Assembly: GCF_035712445.1 (NCBI RefSeq)
Contig: NZ_DASTAT010000010.1
Span: forward strand, 36,536 to 100,535
DNA: 64,000 nt
Direction of reading: 5' to 3'
Origin: Oligoflexus sp.
GTDB lineage: Bacteria > Bdellovibrionota_B > Oligoflexia > Oligoflexales > Oligoflexaceae
In this document: positions 24,046 through 33,507 of the stretch, one piece after another
Position numbering within the stretch: position 1 is the stretch's first letter
How the letters are laid out: each line of letters begins with the position of its first letter
Translations under genes and position numbers: made by a program
The notes under the pieces: model-generated
Databases searched by the model: none
Seen by the model: the letters and a program-made list of their open reading frames with translations, nothing else
What the model was told of the DNA's origin: nothing

Positions 24046-25587
24046 TTACTTTTTCTTGCCTTCAAGACTCGCTGCCAGGATATCACCGAAGCTGCCGCGT
24101 GGGGTCTTGGCGGTTTCCTTTTTCGCCTTGTCCTGCTGCGTTTGCATGTATTCGTGATAAGCCTGGATGTCGTCGGCATCATCCTTGATTTCAGGCAAGG
24201 ACAGAAGCATCTTGCGTTCCGCCACATTCAGTTCCCGCACCACCACTTCGAGTTCCTGCGGAGGCGAAGCCTTTTTCTTATAGGACTCGCCGTGGACTTT
24301 TTTCAGAATCTCGGTCGGAACCAGACCCGTGACGCCGGGAGCCAGCACGACGAAGGCACCAAAGCCCTTCAGGCTTTCCACCGTGCCCTTGACCTTGGCA
24401 CCGACGGGGAATTTCGCGTCGATCGCAGCCCAGGGATCCTGCTCGATGTTCTTCAGACTCAGGGACAGCTTCTGCGATCCCGTTTGGATATCGACGATGC
24501 GCACATCCACCTTGTCACCGACTTTGAGGATTTCATTCGGATGATGAATGCGCTTTTCCCAGGACATTTCCGAAATGTGAACGAGACCTTCCACACCGGG
24601 CTCAAGACTCACGAACGCACCGAAGGTTTCGAGGCGTGTGACCGTTCCCGAATAGGATTTGCCGATTTCGTATTTGCTGCCGATGGTCGCCCAGGGATCT
24701 TCCTGGATGGCCTTCATGCTGAGGCTGATGCGGCGTTTGCCGTCCGCTGTCGTTTCGATTTTCTGCAGTTTCACGCGAACGTTGTCGCCTTTTTGCAGGA
24801 AGTCGGACGCGCGGTTCACGCGGGCATAGCTCATTTCCGAGACGTGCAGGAAGCCATCGAAACCACCGAGGTCAACGAAGGCACCGTAGTCGCGCAGTTC
24901 GGTCACGATACCATCGAGGATGATCTCCTGACCCTGGTTCTTGCGCTCTTCGAGTTCAGCGATCTTGAGTTCGGCTTCCTTCCGCAGGAGCTTGGCGCGG
25001 GACACAAGGATATTGCGTCCACCCTCCTCGATCTTTTCGATCAGGAAGTTAAGCTCGCGCCCCATGAATTCGGCTTTGTTGGTGACAAAGCGCGTATCAA
25101 TCTGAGACACGGGACAGAAGGCCCGTTTACCCATGACTGTCACTTCAAAGCCACCTTTGTTTTCTCCGGTGACCTTGCCGCGGACGGGCAATTGCATCTG
25201 ACGTGCGTTGAGCAAATCTTCGAAGGATTGCTTCGAAGCGCTGAGACGCATGCTCAATTGAATTTCGTCCGCCGTATAGGAGACGACGTAAGCGGTGATG
25301 CGATCACCGATGTGATACTGCTGTTCACCTTTTTCATTGAAGATCTGGTTCTTATCCATCACAGCCGTATGCAGGGCATCCAGCTCGACGAGGACGTTAT
25401 CCGAGGTGGCGCTGATGGCTGAGATCACGCCGCTCACCTGGGCACCGCGGCGAATTTCGATTTCGGGAACCGATTCCTGCTCCAAAAGCTCAGCAAACGA
25501 AAGTTCATCGACCTGCTTTTTGCCGGCCTTTTTCCCTTCGTCTTCGAATTCGGATTCATCTTCCCATTTAATGTCTTGGTAACGCAT
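24046..25587 (-). CDS. S1 RNA-binding domain protein (ribosomal S1-like)
   Basis: A 513-residue protein. ATG 25587 (MRYQDIKWEDESEFEDEG) follows AAAGG; longer readings start at GTG. An acidic N-terminus is followed by about five S1 domains. The best are repeats three to five: GIVTELRDYGAFVDLGGFDG with LHVSEMS, GTVTRLETFGAFVSLEPGVE with HISEMSW, and GTVESLKGFGAFVVLAPGVT. Length and layout resemble ribosomal protein S1 homologs of non-enteric bacteria, but whether this is the ribosomal S1 or a paralog cannot be decided. It likely binds mRNA and forms an operon with apt. Confidence 0.85.
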   Translation of the reverse strand: MRYQDIKWEDESEFEDEGKKAGKKQVDELSFAELLEQESVPEIEIRRGAQVSGVISAISATSDNVLVELDALHTAVMDKNQIFNEKGEQQYHIGDRITAYVVSYTADEIQLSMRLSASKQSFEDLLNARQMQLPVRGKVTGENKGGFEVTVMGKRAFCPVSQIDTRFVTNKAEFMGRELNFLIEKIEEGGRNILVSRAKLLRKEAELKIAELEERKNQGQEIILDGIVTELRDYGAFVDLGGFDGFLHVSEMSYARVNRASDFLQKGDNVRVKLQKIETTADGKRRISLSMKAIQEDPWATIGSKYEIGKSYSGTVTRLETFGAFVSLEPGVEGLVHISEMSWEKRIHHPNEILKVGDKVDVRIVDIQTGSQKLSLSLKNIEQDPWAAIDAKFPVGAKVKGTVESLKGFGAFVVLAPGVTGLVPTEILKKVHGESYKKKASPPQELEVVVRELNVAERKMLLSLPEIKDDADDIQAYHEYMQTQQDKAKKETAKTPRGSFGDILAASLEGKKK

Positions 25588-25774
25588 GAGTTCAACCTTT
25601 GTAAACACTCGATAAATAAGCGCAGTACGGCGCTGGAGTGTACCCTTTTTCAGGATGAGGGAACACAGCTTTTTCCGCTGTTTGAGGACAAATACCGTCG
25701 AACAAGCTGGTCAAAAAGGGTAAAATATGCCAAATATATGAGGTAACCCTGACATCGCGAATCGAGGAGAACCT

Positions 25775-26659
25775 ATGGCCTGCCAGACCCGGGTGGAATC
25801 CCTGGAAGCCGTTGACGGATTGGATATCTATTGCGAGGTTCACAGCGGCCCGGCCCCAAAGGGCGTCATCCTTGCTGTGCATGACTACGGCGAACACTGC
25901 GGCGTTTATCGCGGGATTTTTGATCGCCTCTGTCAGGAGGGGTACAGCATTTACGCGGCTGACCTGCGCGGCCACGGCAAATCCCCAGGGGAACGGGGAT
26001 TGATCACGCGCTTTGATGATTATCTGGAAGACCTCGATCTGCTGATGGCGCGGGTCAAGGATCGGGAACCGAACCAGCCGGTTTTTATCCTGGGCCAGGG
26101 CCTCGGCGCCTTGATCGGTGCCTGCTATGCGATGTCGCGCAAGCCGCGGATGCGGGGGCTGATCCTGTGCGGACTCGTGATGGATCTGCCGGTCGGCGCC
26201 ATGGAACGCCTTCTGATGAAGCATGCAGGTTTTCTCCTGCAGAATTCCAAGGGCATGCAGGATGTGAAGAAGGCTCTTTTAGGTCCGGCGCTCGAAGGCG
26301 AACTGAAAGAGGACTCGCTGGCGTTCCGTGGTCCGGTGCGGCCGACGACGGTGCGGGAGATTCTAGGCGCGTGCGCATCCATACAAAAGAGCAGCGAGCA
26401 GCTGCCGTTTGCGATACTTTCCATCCATACTCTGGAAGCAGTGACCAATCGCGCGTCAGCTCTGGAACGTTGGCTCGATGCCATCGCTTCGGTGGACAAG
26501 TCGGTGCTGCGCTATGAAGGTCAGGATCATCATCTCCTTTTGCACAAGGAGCGCGATCAGGTTGTGGGGGATATCATCGAGTGGTGCGAACAGCATCGTC
26601 TCGATCGTCCCGATGATGAAGAGGAAGAGTGGGACGAGCTGGCGAACGATGCTCTATGA
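25775..26659 (+). CDS. Alpha/beta hydrolase-fold protein lacking the nucleophile serine
   Basis: A 294-residue protein of the monoacylglycerol-lipase/lysophospholipase type (serine aminopeptidase S33 fold), with AGGAG before ATG 25775. The oxyanion region HDYGEHCGVY and the YAADLRGHGKSPGERG segment are typical. The nucleophile elbow reads G107-Q-G109-L-G, where active members have GHSMG, so Ser is replaced by Gly. The usual acid also appears altered (HTLEAVTN), while the His is kept (GQDHHLLLH). The protein is therefore probably a non-catalytic family member. It ends flush against the convergent Sel1 gene. Confidence 0.8.
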   Translation: MACQTRVESLEAVDGLDIYCEVHSGPAPKGVILAVHDYGEHCGVYRGIFDRLCQEGYSIYAADLRGHGKSPGERGLITRFDDYLEDLDLLMARVKDREPNQPVFILGQGLGALIGACYAMSRKPRMRGLILCGLVMDLPVGAMERLLMKHAGFLLQNSKGMQDVKKALLGPALEGELKEDSLAFRGPVRPTTVREILGACASIQKSSEQLPFAILSIHTLEAVTNRASALERWLDAIASVDKSVLRYEGQDHHLLLHKERDQVVGDIIEWCEQHRLDRPDDEEEEWDELANDAL

Positions 26660-27331
26660 TCAGCGCAGTTTGAGTCTTTGATCGCGCAGTCTTTTCAGAT
26701 TGTCGCAGCCGGTTTCATGTTTTTCCAGGCAGGCCCGCGCATAGAAGTCGAGGGCCTCGTCCCAGTGCTGGAGCTTTTCCAGCTGAAAACCAAGGTTATT
26801 GCAGCTTTTGCTCAAACCGCCTTCGCAGGCAGTCTTATAGAATTGGCGCGCGTTGCTCAGATTGCCCATGCGTTCTTCATGCCAGCCGAACTTGTGGCAA
26901 CCTTCGGAGTGACCGAACTGACAGGCGACCAGGTAATACTCCTGAGCTTCCTCGAAATTTCCCTTGGACGCGAAGCGGCGACCCTGCTGATAAAGAGCAG
27001 CGGCCTTGCCTTTGGCAGCGGTATGTCCGGCGAGCCTGTCCTCGGGGCTTTTTTTGATGCGCTCCAGAGCTTCCTGCTTCACCTTCTGCAGGTCCTTGGC
27101 TTCCCCATCGCTGAGCGGCACAAGGTTCTGTTCGCTGTTTTCTTCATCCATCAGGCCTTCAGGCAAAGCCTTGGCGCTGAGATGCTTCCGCTCACCAGTC
27201 GGGGCCGCGGCCTGGGCTTTCGAGTCGGCTTTGTGGGCTGCATCACGCGGCGGCATCAGCGTGCCTTTGCGCTTTTCACAGGCGCTGGTAGTCAGCATAA
27301 GAGCGATAACGCCAAACCATATAGCCTTCAC
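26660..27331 (-). CDS. Sel1/Hcp-like repeat lipoprotein
   Basis: A 223-residue protein with lipobox LTTSAC. After a charged linker of about 110 residues come three or so Sel1/TPR-like helical repeats laced with cysteine pairs: YYLVACQFGHSEGCHKFG, YKTACEGGLSKSCNNLG and ARACLEKHETGCDNL. This is the pattern of Hcp-type disulfide-linked Sel1 proteins. It is probably a periplasmic protein-interaction module. Its own promoter should lie in the 170-base gap shared with hmgA. Confidence 0.8.
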   Translation of the reverse strand: MKAIWFGVIALMLTTSACEKRKGTLMPPRDAAHKADSKAQAAAPTGERKHLSAKALPEGLMDEENSEQNLVPLSDGEAKDLQKVKQEALERIKKSPEDRLAGHTAAKGKAAALYQQGRRFASKGNFEEAQEYYLVACQFGHSEGCHKFGWHEERMGNLSNARQFYKTACEGGLSKSCNNLGFQLEKLQHWDEALDFYARACLEKHETGCDNLKRLRDQRLKLR

Positions 27332-27501
27332 AGCATAACTCCTTTTTTCCCTGACAAAAGTGAGCTACGAGGCCTATCGGCGCTTCACGAAAAAAGTTAA
27401 GCCGGCGTTCGGGCTTGCCCCTTTCGGCTTCTTGGCAGGCGGGCTTCCATTTGATACGTTTCGGTCAGATTCCGATAACTGCGCTCAAAGAGGGGGCCAT
27501 T

Positions 27502-28806
27502 ATGCTTTCTGATCGAAAATACCAAAGCGGTTTTGGCAATCATTTTGCCACCGAAGCCCTGCCCGGGGCGCTGCCGGAAGGCCAGAATTCCCCACAGCGA
27601 CCGCCATACGGACTGATTGCTGAACTCGTGTCCGGCACGGCCTTCACTGTCAAACGATCAGAAAACCTGCGGTCGTGGGTTTACCGCATTCGCCCCTCGG
27701 TTCTGCACGGTGAATTCCGACTTCTGGATAAACGCTCGATCGTGACCGGGGCGCCGCGTGATATCATCACACCCGCCGCGCAACTGCGTTGGAACCCGCT
27801 GCCCATCCCCCAGGAAAAAACTGATTTCGTCCGCGGACTCTTGACCATGGCCGCCAACGGCGACGCGGATGCGCAGACCGGCAACGCCGTGCATCTTTAT
27901 GCGTGCAATCAGTCCATGGACAAGGATTTCTTTCAGAACGCGGACGGTGACCTTCTCATAGTCCCGCAGAGCGGAGGCCTGACACTCAGGACTGAGTTCG
28001 GCATCATGGATGTCATCCCCGGTGAAATCGCGGTCATTCCCCGCGGCATTAAATTTCAGGTCCATCTGCTTGAGGCCACGGCCCGCGGCTATATCTGCGA
28101 GAACTACGGCGCGCATTTCGTCCTGCCGAATCTGGGGCCGATCGGATCGAACGGTCTCGCGAATCCGCGGGATTTTGAAACGCCGGTGGCCGCTTATGAA
28201 GATCGCGAGGGCGCCTTTCGGCTTCTTTTGAAATTCGGCGGCGAACTGTTCGAAGCGTCGGTGCAGCACTCGCCTTTGGATGTTGTCGCCTGGCACGGGA
28301 ACTATGCGCCCTACAAATACGATCTGCGCAAGTTCAATACGATCAACACCGTGAGTTATGATCATCCAGATCCCTCGATCTTTACGGTTTTGACCTCGCC
28401 CACTGATCATGAGGGCCGGGCGAACGTGGACTTCGTGATTTTTCCCCCGCGCTGGATGGTGGCGCAGAATACCTTCCGTCCGCCCTATTTCCATCGGAAC
28501 GTGATGAGCGAATACATGGGCCTGATCTATGGCGTCTATGATGCCAAGCCCTCCGGAGGTTTCGATCCGGGCGGCGGCAGCCTGCATAACTGCATGCTGG
28601 CGCATGGTCCTGAGGCCCAGGCCTTCGAAGAAGCCACGCATGCGGAACTGAAGCCCCAGTATATGGATAAGACCATGGCCTTCATGTTTGAATCCTGCAT
28701 GCTGTATCGTCCGACCCGCTTTGCCCTGGAAGGGGGACTCCTGCAGAAGGATTACGCCGCCTGCTGGCAAGGGATCAAAACGACTTTTAATCCCAAAGTT
28801 CGCTGA
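27502..28806 (+). CDS. hmgA: Homogentisate 1,2-dioxygenase
   Basis: A 434-residue protein of normal family length. ATG 27502 ([20 protein letters not shown]) follows AGAGGGGG. Iron-ligand segments match the family: [16 protein letters not shown] contributes a His and the Glu, and LAHGPE the second His. It opens the homogentisate ring to maleylacetoacetate in tyrosine/phenylalanine catabolism. The next enzyme, maleylacetoacetate isomerase, is encoded at 42394-43029, about 14 kb away on the other strand; fumarylacetoacetase is not in the window. Confidence 0.97.
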   Translation: MLSDRKYQSGFGNHFATEALPGALPEGQNSPQRPPYGLIAELVSGTAFTVKRSENLRSWVYRIRPSVLHGEFRLLDKRSIVTGAPRDIITPAAQLRWNPLPIPQEKTDFVRGLLTMAANGDADAQTGNAVHLYACNQSMDKDFFQNADGDLLIVPQSGGLTLRTEFGIMDVIPGEIAVIPRGIKFQVHLLEATARGYICENYGAHFVLPNLGPIGSNGLANPRDFETPVAAYEDREGAFRLLLKFGGELFEASVQHSPLDVVAWHGNYAPYKYDLRKFNTINTVSYDHPDPSIFTVLTSPTDHEGRANVDFVIFPPRWMVAQNTFRPPYFHRNVMSEYMGLIYGVYDAKPSGGFDPGGGSLHNCMLAHGPEAQAFEEATHAELKPQYMDKTMAFMFESCMLYRPTRFALEGGLLQKDYAACWQGIKTTFNPKVR

Positions 28807-28869
28807 AAATGGGGTAAGATAGGGTGACATTGCACGTCGCAAGTCAAACGACAGTGAGAGGGCTATCCC

Positions 28870-29247
28870 ATGGCCTATGCTTCCTTTCGATGTTTGGTCG
28901 ATGCTCCCTATCAAAAAGTTTGGCAATCCGTGTCCCGGATCGCCGTTCCCCAGGGCGGCGTTCAAACGCCCCGGCAGCAGCTGAAGATCGCTCATCTCGA
29001 TCTTCAGGAAAGCATCAGTCTCGATCCCCAGAAGGGCGAAGTCACCCTGAGACTCGAAGGGGGGCAGGCGCTGAAGGGAGAAAGACGCTTTGCCGTGCGC
29101 GAGGACAAGACGAGTTCGCGGCTTATGATCGAATGCTCACTGAGCTGGCAGGCCGTGGATCAGGATACCGACCGCCGTTTGCATTCCGTGCTCGATCGGC
29201 TGGTGCGTGACCTGGTCCTGGAAATGAAAAAGGCCTCCGAGTCCTGA
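28870..29247 (+). CDS. Small cytoplasmic protein, possibly SRPBCC fold
   Basis: A 125-residue protein starting at ATG 28870 after GAGAGGG. It has no signal peptide or cysteine pattern. The N-terminus (FRCLVDAPYQKVWQSVSRIA) resembles the opening strand and helix of SRPBCC/polyketide-cyclase proteins, and the protein ends in a long helix (LHSVLDRLVRDLVLEMKKA), as that fold does. Ligand and role are unknown. It lies between hmgA and murE on the same strand with gaps of about 60 bases either side. Confidence 0.65.
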   Translation: MAYASFRCLVDAPYQKVWQSVSRIAVPQGGVQTPRQQLKIAHLDLQESISLDPQKGEVTLRLEGGQALKGERRFAVREDKTSSRLMIECSLSWQAVDQDTDRRLHSVLDRLVRDLVLEMKKASES

Positions 29248-29308
29248 TGTCCGTGGACAGATCCCAAAAAGAGCGATTAGGATAGGGGCGATCCGAAAGG
29301 GAGTTGCC

Positions 29309-30826
29309 ATGACCTTGCCTATGATCGCTCAGGATATCGTCCTTGTTTTGAAGAAAGCCGGACTGCTGCTGAACCATCGCGCCCCGCGTCCCGATCAGAC
29401 CTTCAACGGGCACACGACCAACGCGCGGCAGGTGCAGACTGCTTCGCTATTTATTGCCTATAAGGGCGTCAGTTTCGATGCTCACAGCGCTCTGAAGGAC
29501 CTTCAGCAGAATCAATCCGGCCTGGGCTTCATCGTGGAGCAGAAGGAGGCCTTCGAGGCCTTGCCTCAGGATGTTTTTGCCTGTCTTGTGACAGATAGCC
29601 GTGAGGCCTGGGCCTGGCTGGCCGCTCATAGTCATGGAAATCCTCAGGATCGTTTGCGCCTGATCGGAATTACGGGAACGAATGGCAAGACGTCAACGGT
29701 CTGGTTTCTGCGGCAGCTTCTGCGCACGATTCAGGAACCCTGTTTGATCCTCGGCACCCTCGGTGTTTACTGCGGTGAAGAAAAATTTCCTGCCACCCAT
29801 ACCACGCCGGATCCCGATGAACTTTTCCAGCAACTGGCTTTGGCCGTAAAAAAAGGCGTTTCGTGGGCAGCCATGGAAGTCTCTTCGCATGCCATCGTGC
29901 AAAAGCGCCTCGGGCCCTTGCGCTTTGATGCAGCCGGATTTACCAGTTTTTCGCGTGATCACCTCGATTTTCATCCGACCATGGACGATTATTTTGCCGC
30001 CAAATGGCAGCTTTTTTCCCAGCTTTTGAAGCCGGGAGCTGTGGGCTGGCTGTCGCATGGAATCGAGGAATGGCTGCCGCCCGATGCTTTTACACGCGGT
30101 CTGCATTTCTATGGGCCAGCACGCAGTGGACGCACGATGCAAAAGGGCGATTCGCATTATGAAGTCGCGGCCATGACCCTTCAGTCCACGGATTTTTCGG
30201 TGACGCTGGATTCCAAAACCTGGCAGGGCCATCTGCCCTTTGGGGCGGATTTTGCCATTGCCAATTTCACTCTGGCGCTTTTGATTGTGGAAAGCCTTTT
30301 GCCCGGTCGTGTGAGTGCCGATGCCTGGTCCCACATTGAGCCGGTGCCTGGACGTTTTGAGCCTGTCACAGAAGCGTTTGCGCATGGACTCGCGGTGATC
30401 GTCGACTATGCACATACTCCGGATGCTTTGGAAAAAACGCTGCATAAACTGCGTGAGCTGACCCAGGGACGCCTCTGGGTGGTCTTTGGCTGTGGTGGGG
30501 ATCGCGATCGGGGCAAGCGTCCTTTGATGGGCGCAGTGGCTGAGAAAGAGGCGGACGTCCTTGTGGTGACCTCGGATAATCCACGTACCGAGGATCCCGA
30601 GACCATCCTGAAGGACATCCTTCAAGGGCTCACACAGTCAAAACATCAGGCTATTGTCGATCGGGAAAGCGCCATCCTGCGGGCTATTCAGGGCGCCCAG
30701 CGGGGTGACAGCATTCTGATTGCCGGCAAAGGTCATGAGGATTATCAGATCATCGGCAAAGAAAAATTCCCGTTTGACGACCGGAAAGTGGCCGCCGCCT
30801 GTCTGAAACGGCGTCAGGCGAAATGA
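29309..30826 (+). CDS. murE: UDP-MurNAc-L-Ala-D-Glu:meso-diaminopimelate ligase MurE
   Basis: A 505-residue Mur ligase with GGGAG before ATG 29309. The ATP site is ITGTNGKTSTVWFL. Other family marks are TTPDP, EVSSHAIVQKRLG with FTSFSRDHLDFH, and GCGGDRDRGKRPLMG. The substrate motif DNPRTEDP is the form that selects meso-diaminopimelate rather than lysine, so the peptidoglycan is of the DAP type. It adds the third stem-peptide residue in the cytoplasm. The gene is not in a dcw cluster here, which is unusual but known in some lineages. Confidence 0.95.
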   Translation: MTLPMIAQDIVLVLKKAGLLLNHRAPRPDQTFNGHTTNARQVQTASLFIAYKGVSFDAHSALKDLQQNQSGLGFIVEQKEAFEALPQDVFACLVTDSREAWAWLAAHSHGNPQDRLRLIGITGTNGKTSTVWFLRQLLRTIQEPCLILGTLGVYCGEEKFPATHTTPDPDELFQQLALAVKKGVSWAAMEVSSHAIVQKRLGPLRFDAAGFTSFSRDHLDFHPTMDDYFAAKWQLFSQLLKPGAVGWLSHGIEEWLPPDAFTRGLHFYGPARSGRTMQKGDSHYEVAAMTLQSTDFSVTLDSKTWQGHLPFGADFAIANFTLALLIVESLLPGRVSADAWSHIEPVPGRFEPVTEAFAHGLAVIVDYAHTPDALEKTLHKLRELTQGRLWVVFGCGGDRDRGKRPLMGAVAEKEADVLVVTSDNPRTEDPETILKDILQGLTQSKHQAIVDRESAILRAIQGAQRGDSILIAGKGHEDYQIIGKEKFPFDDRKVAAACLKRRQAK

Positions 30827-30891
30827 TCTGGACAGATATCCGGTCCCACGGTAAGTCAAAGGACTTCATAGTTTGACCGGGGGTATCTGCA

Positions 30892-31338
30892 GTGCGTCCA
30901 AGTTTTGAAGAGATTTATATGGATCTGGCTTTCAGCCTGGCGCGACGTTCCACCTGCAAACGGCTGCATGTGGGGACCGTGATCACCAGCACGGACTTTC
31001 GCAAGGTGCTGGCGGTCGGTTATAACGGCAACGCCACGGGCCTTCCCAATGGCTGCGATCGCGATGAACCCGGCAACTGCGGCTGCCTTCACTCCGAAGA
31101 AAACGCTGTCATCAACTGCGACAGTCCCCGCTTCATCGAGAAGCTTGTGTTCGTGACCCACATGCCCTGTGCTGCGTGCGCCAAGCGTTTGATCAACCTC
31201 GGCAACGTCCGCAAAATCTATTATGCCCGTGAATATCGCACCCGGACTTCGCTTGAGCTCTTCTCGACCGTCGGAATTGCAGTCGAACACCTGCCACATC
31301 AATCCATTCATGACGTCGATCATGGCTGCGGTTGCTAA
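30892..31338 (+). CDS. dCMP/cytidine deaminase family protein (ComEB-like)
   Basis: A 148-residue protein starting with GTG 30892, with GGGGG 8 bases upstream; this start gives the family N-terminus RPSFEEIYMDLAFSLARRSTC. Zinc-site motifs are HSEENAV (His and the catalytic Glu) and PCAAC (two Cys). The C-terminal SIHDVDHGCGC is unusual. Members deaminate dCMP to dUMP for thymidylate synthesis, and some Gram-positive relatives are annotated with competence. The assignment to dCMP is by sequence type only. Confidence 0.9.
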   Translation: MRPSFEEIYMDLAFSLARRSTCKRLHVGTVITSTDFRKVLAVGYNGNATGLPNGCDRDEPGNCGCLHSEENAVINCDSPRFIEKLVFVTHMPCAACAKRLINLGNVRKIYYAREYRTRTSLELFSTVGIAVEHLPHQSIHDVDHGCGC

Positions 31339-31712
31339 AGTGTTTTGGATTTTTCGAGTCATTATGAGCTACCACATATAGCGTGAATTCTCAAGCCTTC
31401 ACGCTATGATTAAAATTTAAGCAAAATGATTAACATATTGAAATGTTTAACTAAATTAGCCTAATTAAGTGGCTTATCCACTGAGCCTGTGGATAACATC
31501 AAACGGTCCACAATGCACTGGATAGAGTGTCAATTGTGATGTGTAGGGGTTATTACCAGGATCGCGGCAGACGGGGTATGCAGACTTTTGCTTGTGGTAT
31601 GCGGAAAGGCAGACGTATCATACAGGCTCAATCATGCCTCGGTCGAAAATCGGATCCGAAGGCTTGTCTGGCGGCTGTTCAGCCGCGCTTTTCCTGGTGA
31701 AGGGAGCATACA
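31339..31712. other. AT-rich gene-free region before the subtilase
   Basis: About 375 bases with no credible gene. Positions 31380-31470 are very AT-rich (runs such as AAAATTTAAGCAAAATGATTAA). They are followed by the DnaA-box-like inverted repeat at 31474-31496 and then a GC-richer leader to the GTG start at 31713. It could hold the subtilase promoter or a DNA-replication-related site. Confidence 0.55.
31474..31496. repeat. Inverted pair of DnaA-box-like 9-mers
   Basis: TTATCCAC (31474-31481) and GTGGATAA (31489-31496) are perfect inverted copies with a 7-base centre. The right arm with the preceding T gives TGTGGATAA, the exact complement of the DnaA-box consensus TTATCCACA; the left arm is TTATCCACT (8 of 9). 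It lies directly beside an AT-rich block. Confidence 0.6.
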
Positions 31713-33473
31713 GTGCGGAAGCTGATTGTGTGGATAGGTCTGGCCTGCCTCGTCTGGGGCTGTGGTCGACAAGAGGATTCGCAACTGGACCAGGCGGCTA
31801 CGCAGGAGCCGCTTCTACGTTTTGCCACAGTGGATGGGGAGACGTCGCAGAAGCCCCAGAGTTATCTTGTGGCCTTCCGGCGTCTTCTGGATAACACGCA
31901 GGACCATTATACAGCCTTCCCTGCGCGACTTCGGACGCATATGCAGGCCATGATGCGCAGCTTCTCGCGGGATCTCGGAACGGTTCAGCCGCGTTATCTG
32001 GGGTCTTTGAACCTTTCTGACCTTTCGCAGTCCTTCACGCCGCCGCCGGCCACGCTGGGGCCAGCTTTGCTGCGGCAGAGCCCGCAGGGATCCACGGCTG
32101 AAAGTATGGCCAGCCTGATGGAAGTGACCTTTGCGAGCGATGAGGAGGCGCGCGCGACGCTCAAAAAGTGGCTCGACGAAGGCCGCATTTATTATGCGGA
32201 ACCGAACGACCGCAGTGAGATGAAGGGCGCGCTGGAAGATTCCATCATAGATCGCTTCAAAGACAAGCAGCAGATGACGCCGTGGCTGGAGCAGATCGCC
32301 TTTCTGCCCGCCATTCAGCAGATGGGTCAGCTTTCCAGCATCGAGGATCCGCCCGTCATTGCCGTCATGGACAGTGGCGTGGATGTGTTCCATCCCAATG
32401 TGCGGCCGGCCATCTATGTGAATGAAACAGGGCAAAACAAGCTCTGTAAGGATGATATCTATGGCTGCAATACGACAGTCGCCAAGAAGGAAAACCTGGG
32501 CGATGGCAATGTTTATCCGGCCGGTACCTCCGACTTCAATCAGAGCTGTGGTCAGGAAGGTCAGTGCCAGCATGGAACACACGTCGCGGGTATCATAGCC
32601 GCGCGCGATGCCGATGATTACGTCGGCATGTGCCCTTACTGCCAGATCCTGGTGGTGAAGGTGGTGGACCTGGAGCAGAACGGAACGGATACGGCCTTTG
32701 TGATCAAGGACGCGTCGATCATTGCGGGCCTGGCTTATGTTTCCGGTTTCAAAAAGAAGGGTGAGCCCCTGGTGCGCGTGATCAATGCTTCCTTTGGAAA
32801 GTTCGAACGCTCACGCTCGGTGGAACTCTTCATCAAATCCTTGAAATCGTTTGGTCGCGGAACGCTGATGGTCGCGGCTGCGGGAAACGAGGACACCATG
32901 CGCCGTCAGTATCCGGCGGGCTTTGATTCCGTCATCGCGGTATCTAATGTCTACAGCAGCGTCACGGCGCCGAAAAAAAGCGAGTCATCCAATTATGGAA
33001 CCTGGGTGGATATCGCCGCGCCTGGTGACGGACAATGCCCTGATGGTCCTGGTATTCTGTCGAGCGTGCCGGGTGGCTACGCGTCGTGCAAAGTAGGAAC
33101 GTCGATGTCAGCGCCGATCGTTTCGGGGATTGCCGGGCTTCTTCTGTCGAAGGATCCGACACTCACCGCGGATCAGGTGGAAAGACGTTTGCTTGATACC
33201 GCCGAGCCCGATAAACTCTACTCCGATTCCGTGAATAACGGGTATCGGCCGAATATCAAAGGCATGGGTCTGGTGCCCATGCTGGGCAGCGGTGTCGTCA
33301 ATGCCAACCTTGCTTTGGATCCCACGCTCGATCAATCCCCGCCGGTGACAACGCAGAGAAACGATCTTGTGCGTGCCGGCTGTGGAGTGGTGGGGGCCGG
33401 AGCCTCTTCCGCATGGTCCTGGTTTTGGCTGGCGCTGCCTCTGCTTTTTGTCAGTCGCCGCCGCTGGCGTTGA
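31713..33473 (+). CDS. Subtilisin-like (S8) serine protease lipoprotein with C-terminal sorting-like tail
   Basis: A 586-residue protein starting with GTG 31713 behind AGGGAG. It has a lipobox (CLVWGC), a pro-region to about residue 205, then the S8 catalytic triad: Asp220 in AVMDSGVD, His287 in HGTHVAGII and Ser466 in GTSMSAP. The C-terminus has an AGCGVVGAG cysteine motif, a hydrophobic helix (WFWLALPLLFVS) and RRRWR, a layout like MYXO-CTERM or similar sorting tails. It is probably an envelope-bound or surface-displayed protease. Neighbouring Bat/MoxR genes start 35 bases later. Confidence 0.9.
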   Translation: MRKLIVWIGLACLVWGCGRQEDSQLDQAATQEPLLRFATVDGETSQKPQSYLVAFRRLLDNTQDHYTAFPARLRTHMQAMMRSFSRDLGTVQPRYLGSLNLSDLSQSFTPPPATLGPALLRQSPQGSTAESMASLMEVTFASDEEARATLKKWLDEGRIYYAEPNDRSEMKGALEDSIIDRFKDKQQMTPWLEQIAFLPAIQQMGQLSSIEDPPVIAVMDSGVDVFHPNVRPAIYVNETGQNKLCKDDIYGCNTTVAKKENLGDGNVYPAGTSDFNQSCGQEGQCQHGTHVAGIIAARDADDYVGMCPYCQILVVKVVDLEQNGTDTAFVIKDASIIAGLAYVSGFKKKGEPLVRVINASFGKFERSRSVELFIKSLKSFGRGTLMVAAAGNEDTMRRQYPAGFDSVIAVSNVYSSVTAPKKSESSNYGTWVDIAAPGDGQCPDGPGILSSVPGGYASCKVGTSMSAPIVSGIAGLLLSKDPTLTADQVERRLLDTAEPDKLYSDSVNNGYRPNIKGMGLVPMLGSGVVNANLALDPTLDQSPPVTTQRNDLVRAGCGVVGAGASSAWSWFWLALPLLFVSRRRWR

Positions 33474-33507
33474 ACGGCCTGAACAGACAATGAGGAGATA
33501 AGCGCCC

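Noticed and set aside
23560-25422. 620-codon plus-strand frame across apt and the S1-domain gene
   Set aside because: Crosses two well-supported genes in antisense and has no domain of its own.
31474-31496. Chromosomal replication origin
   Set aside because: Two DnaA-like boxes are too few and no dnaA, dnaN, gyrB or parAB genes are nearby; kept only as a DnaA-box finding.
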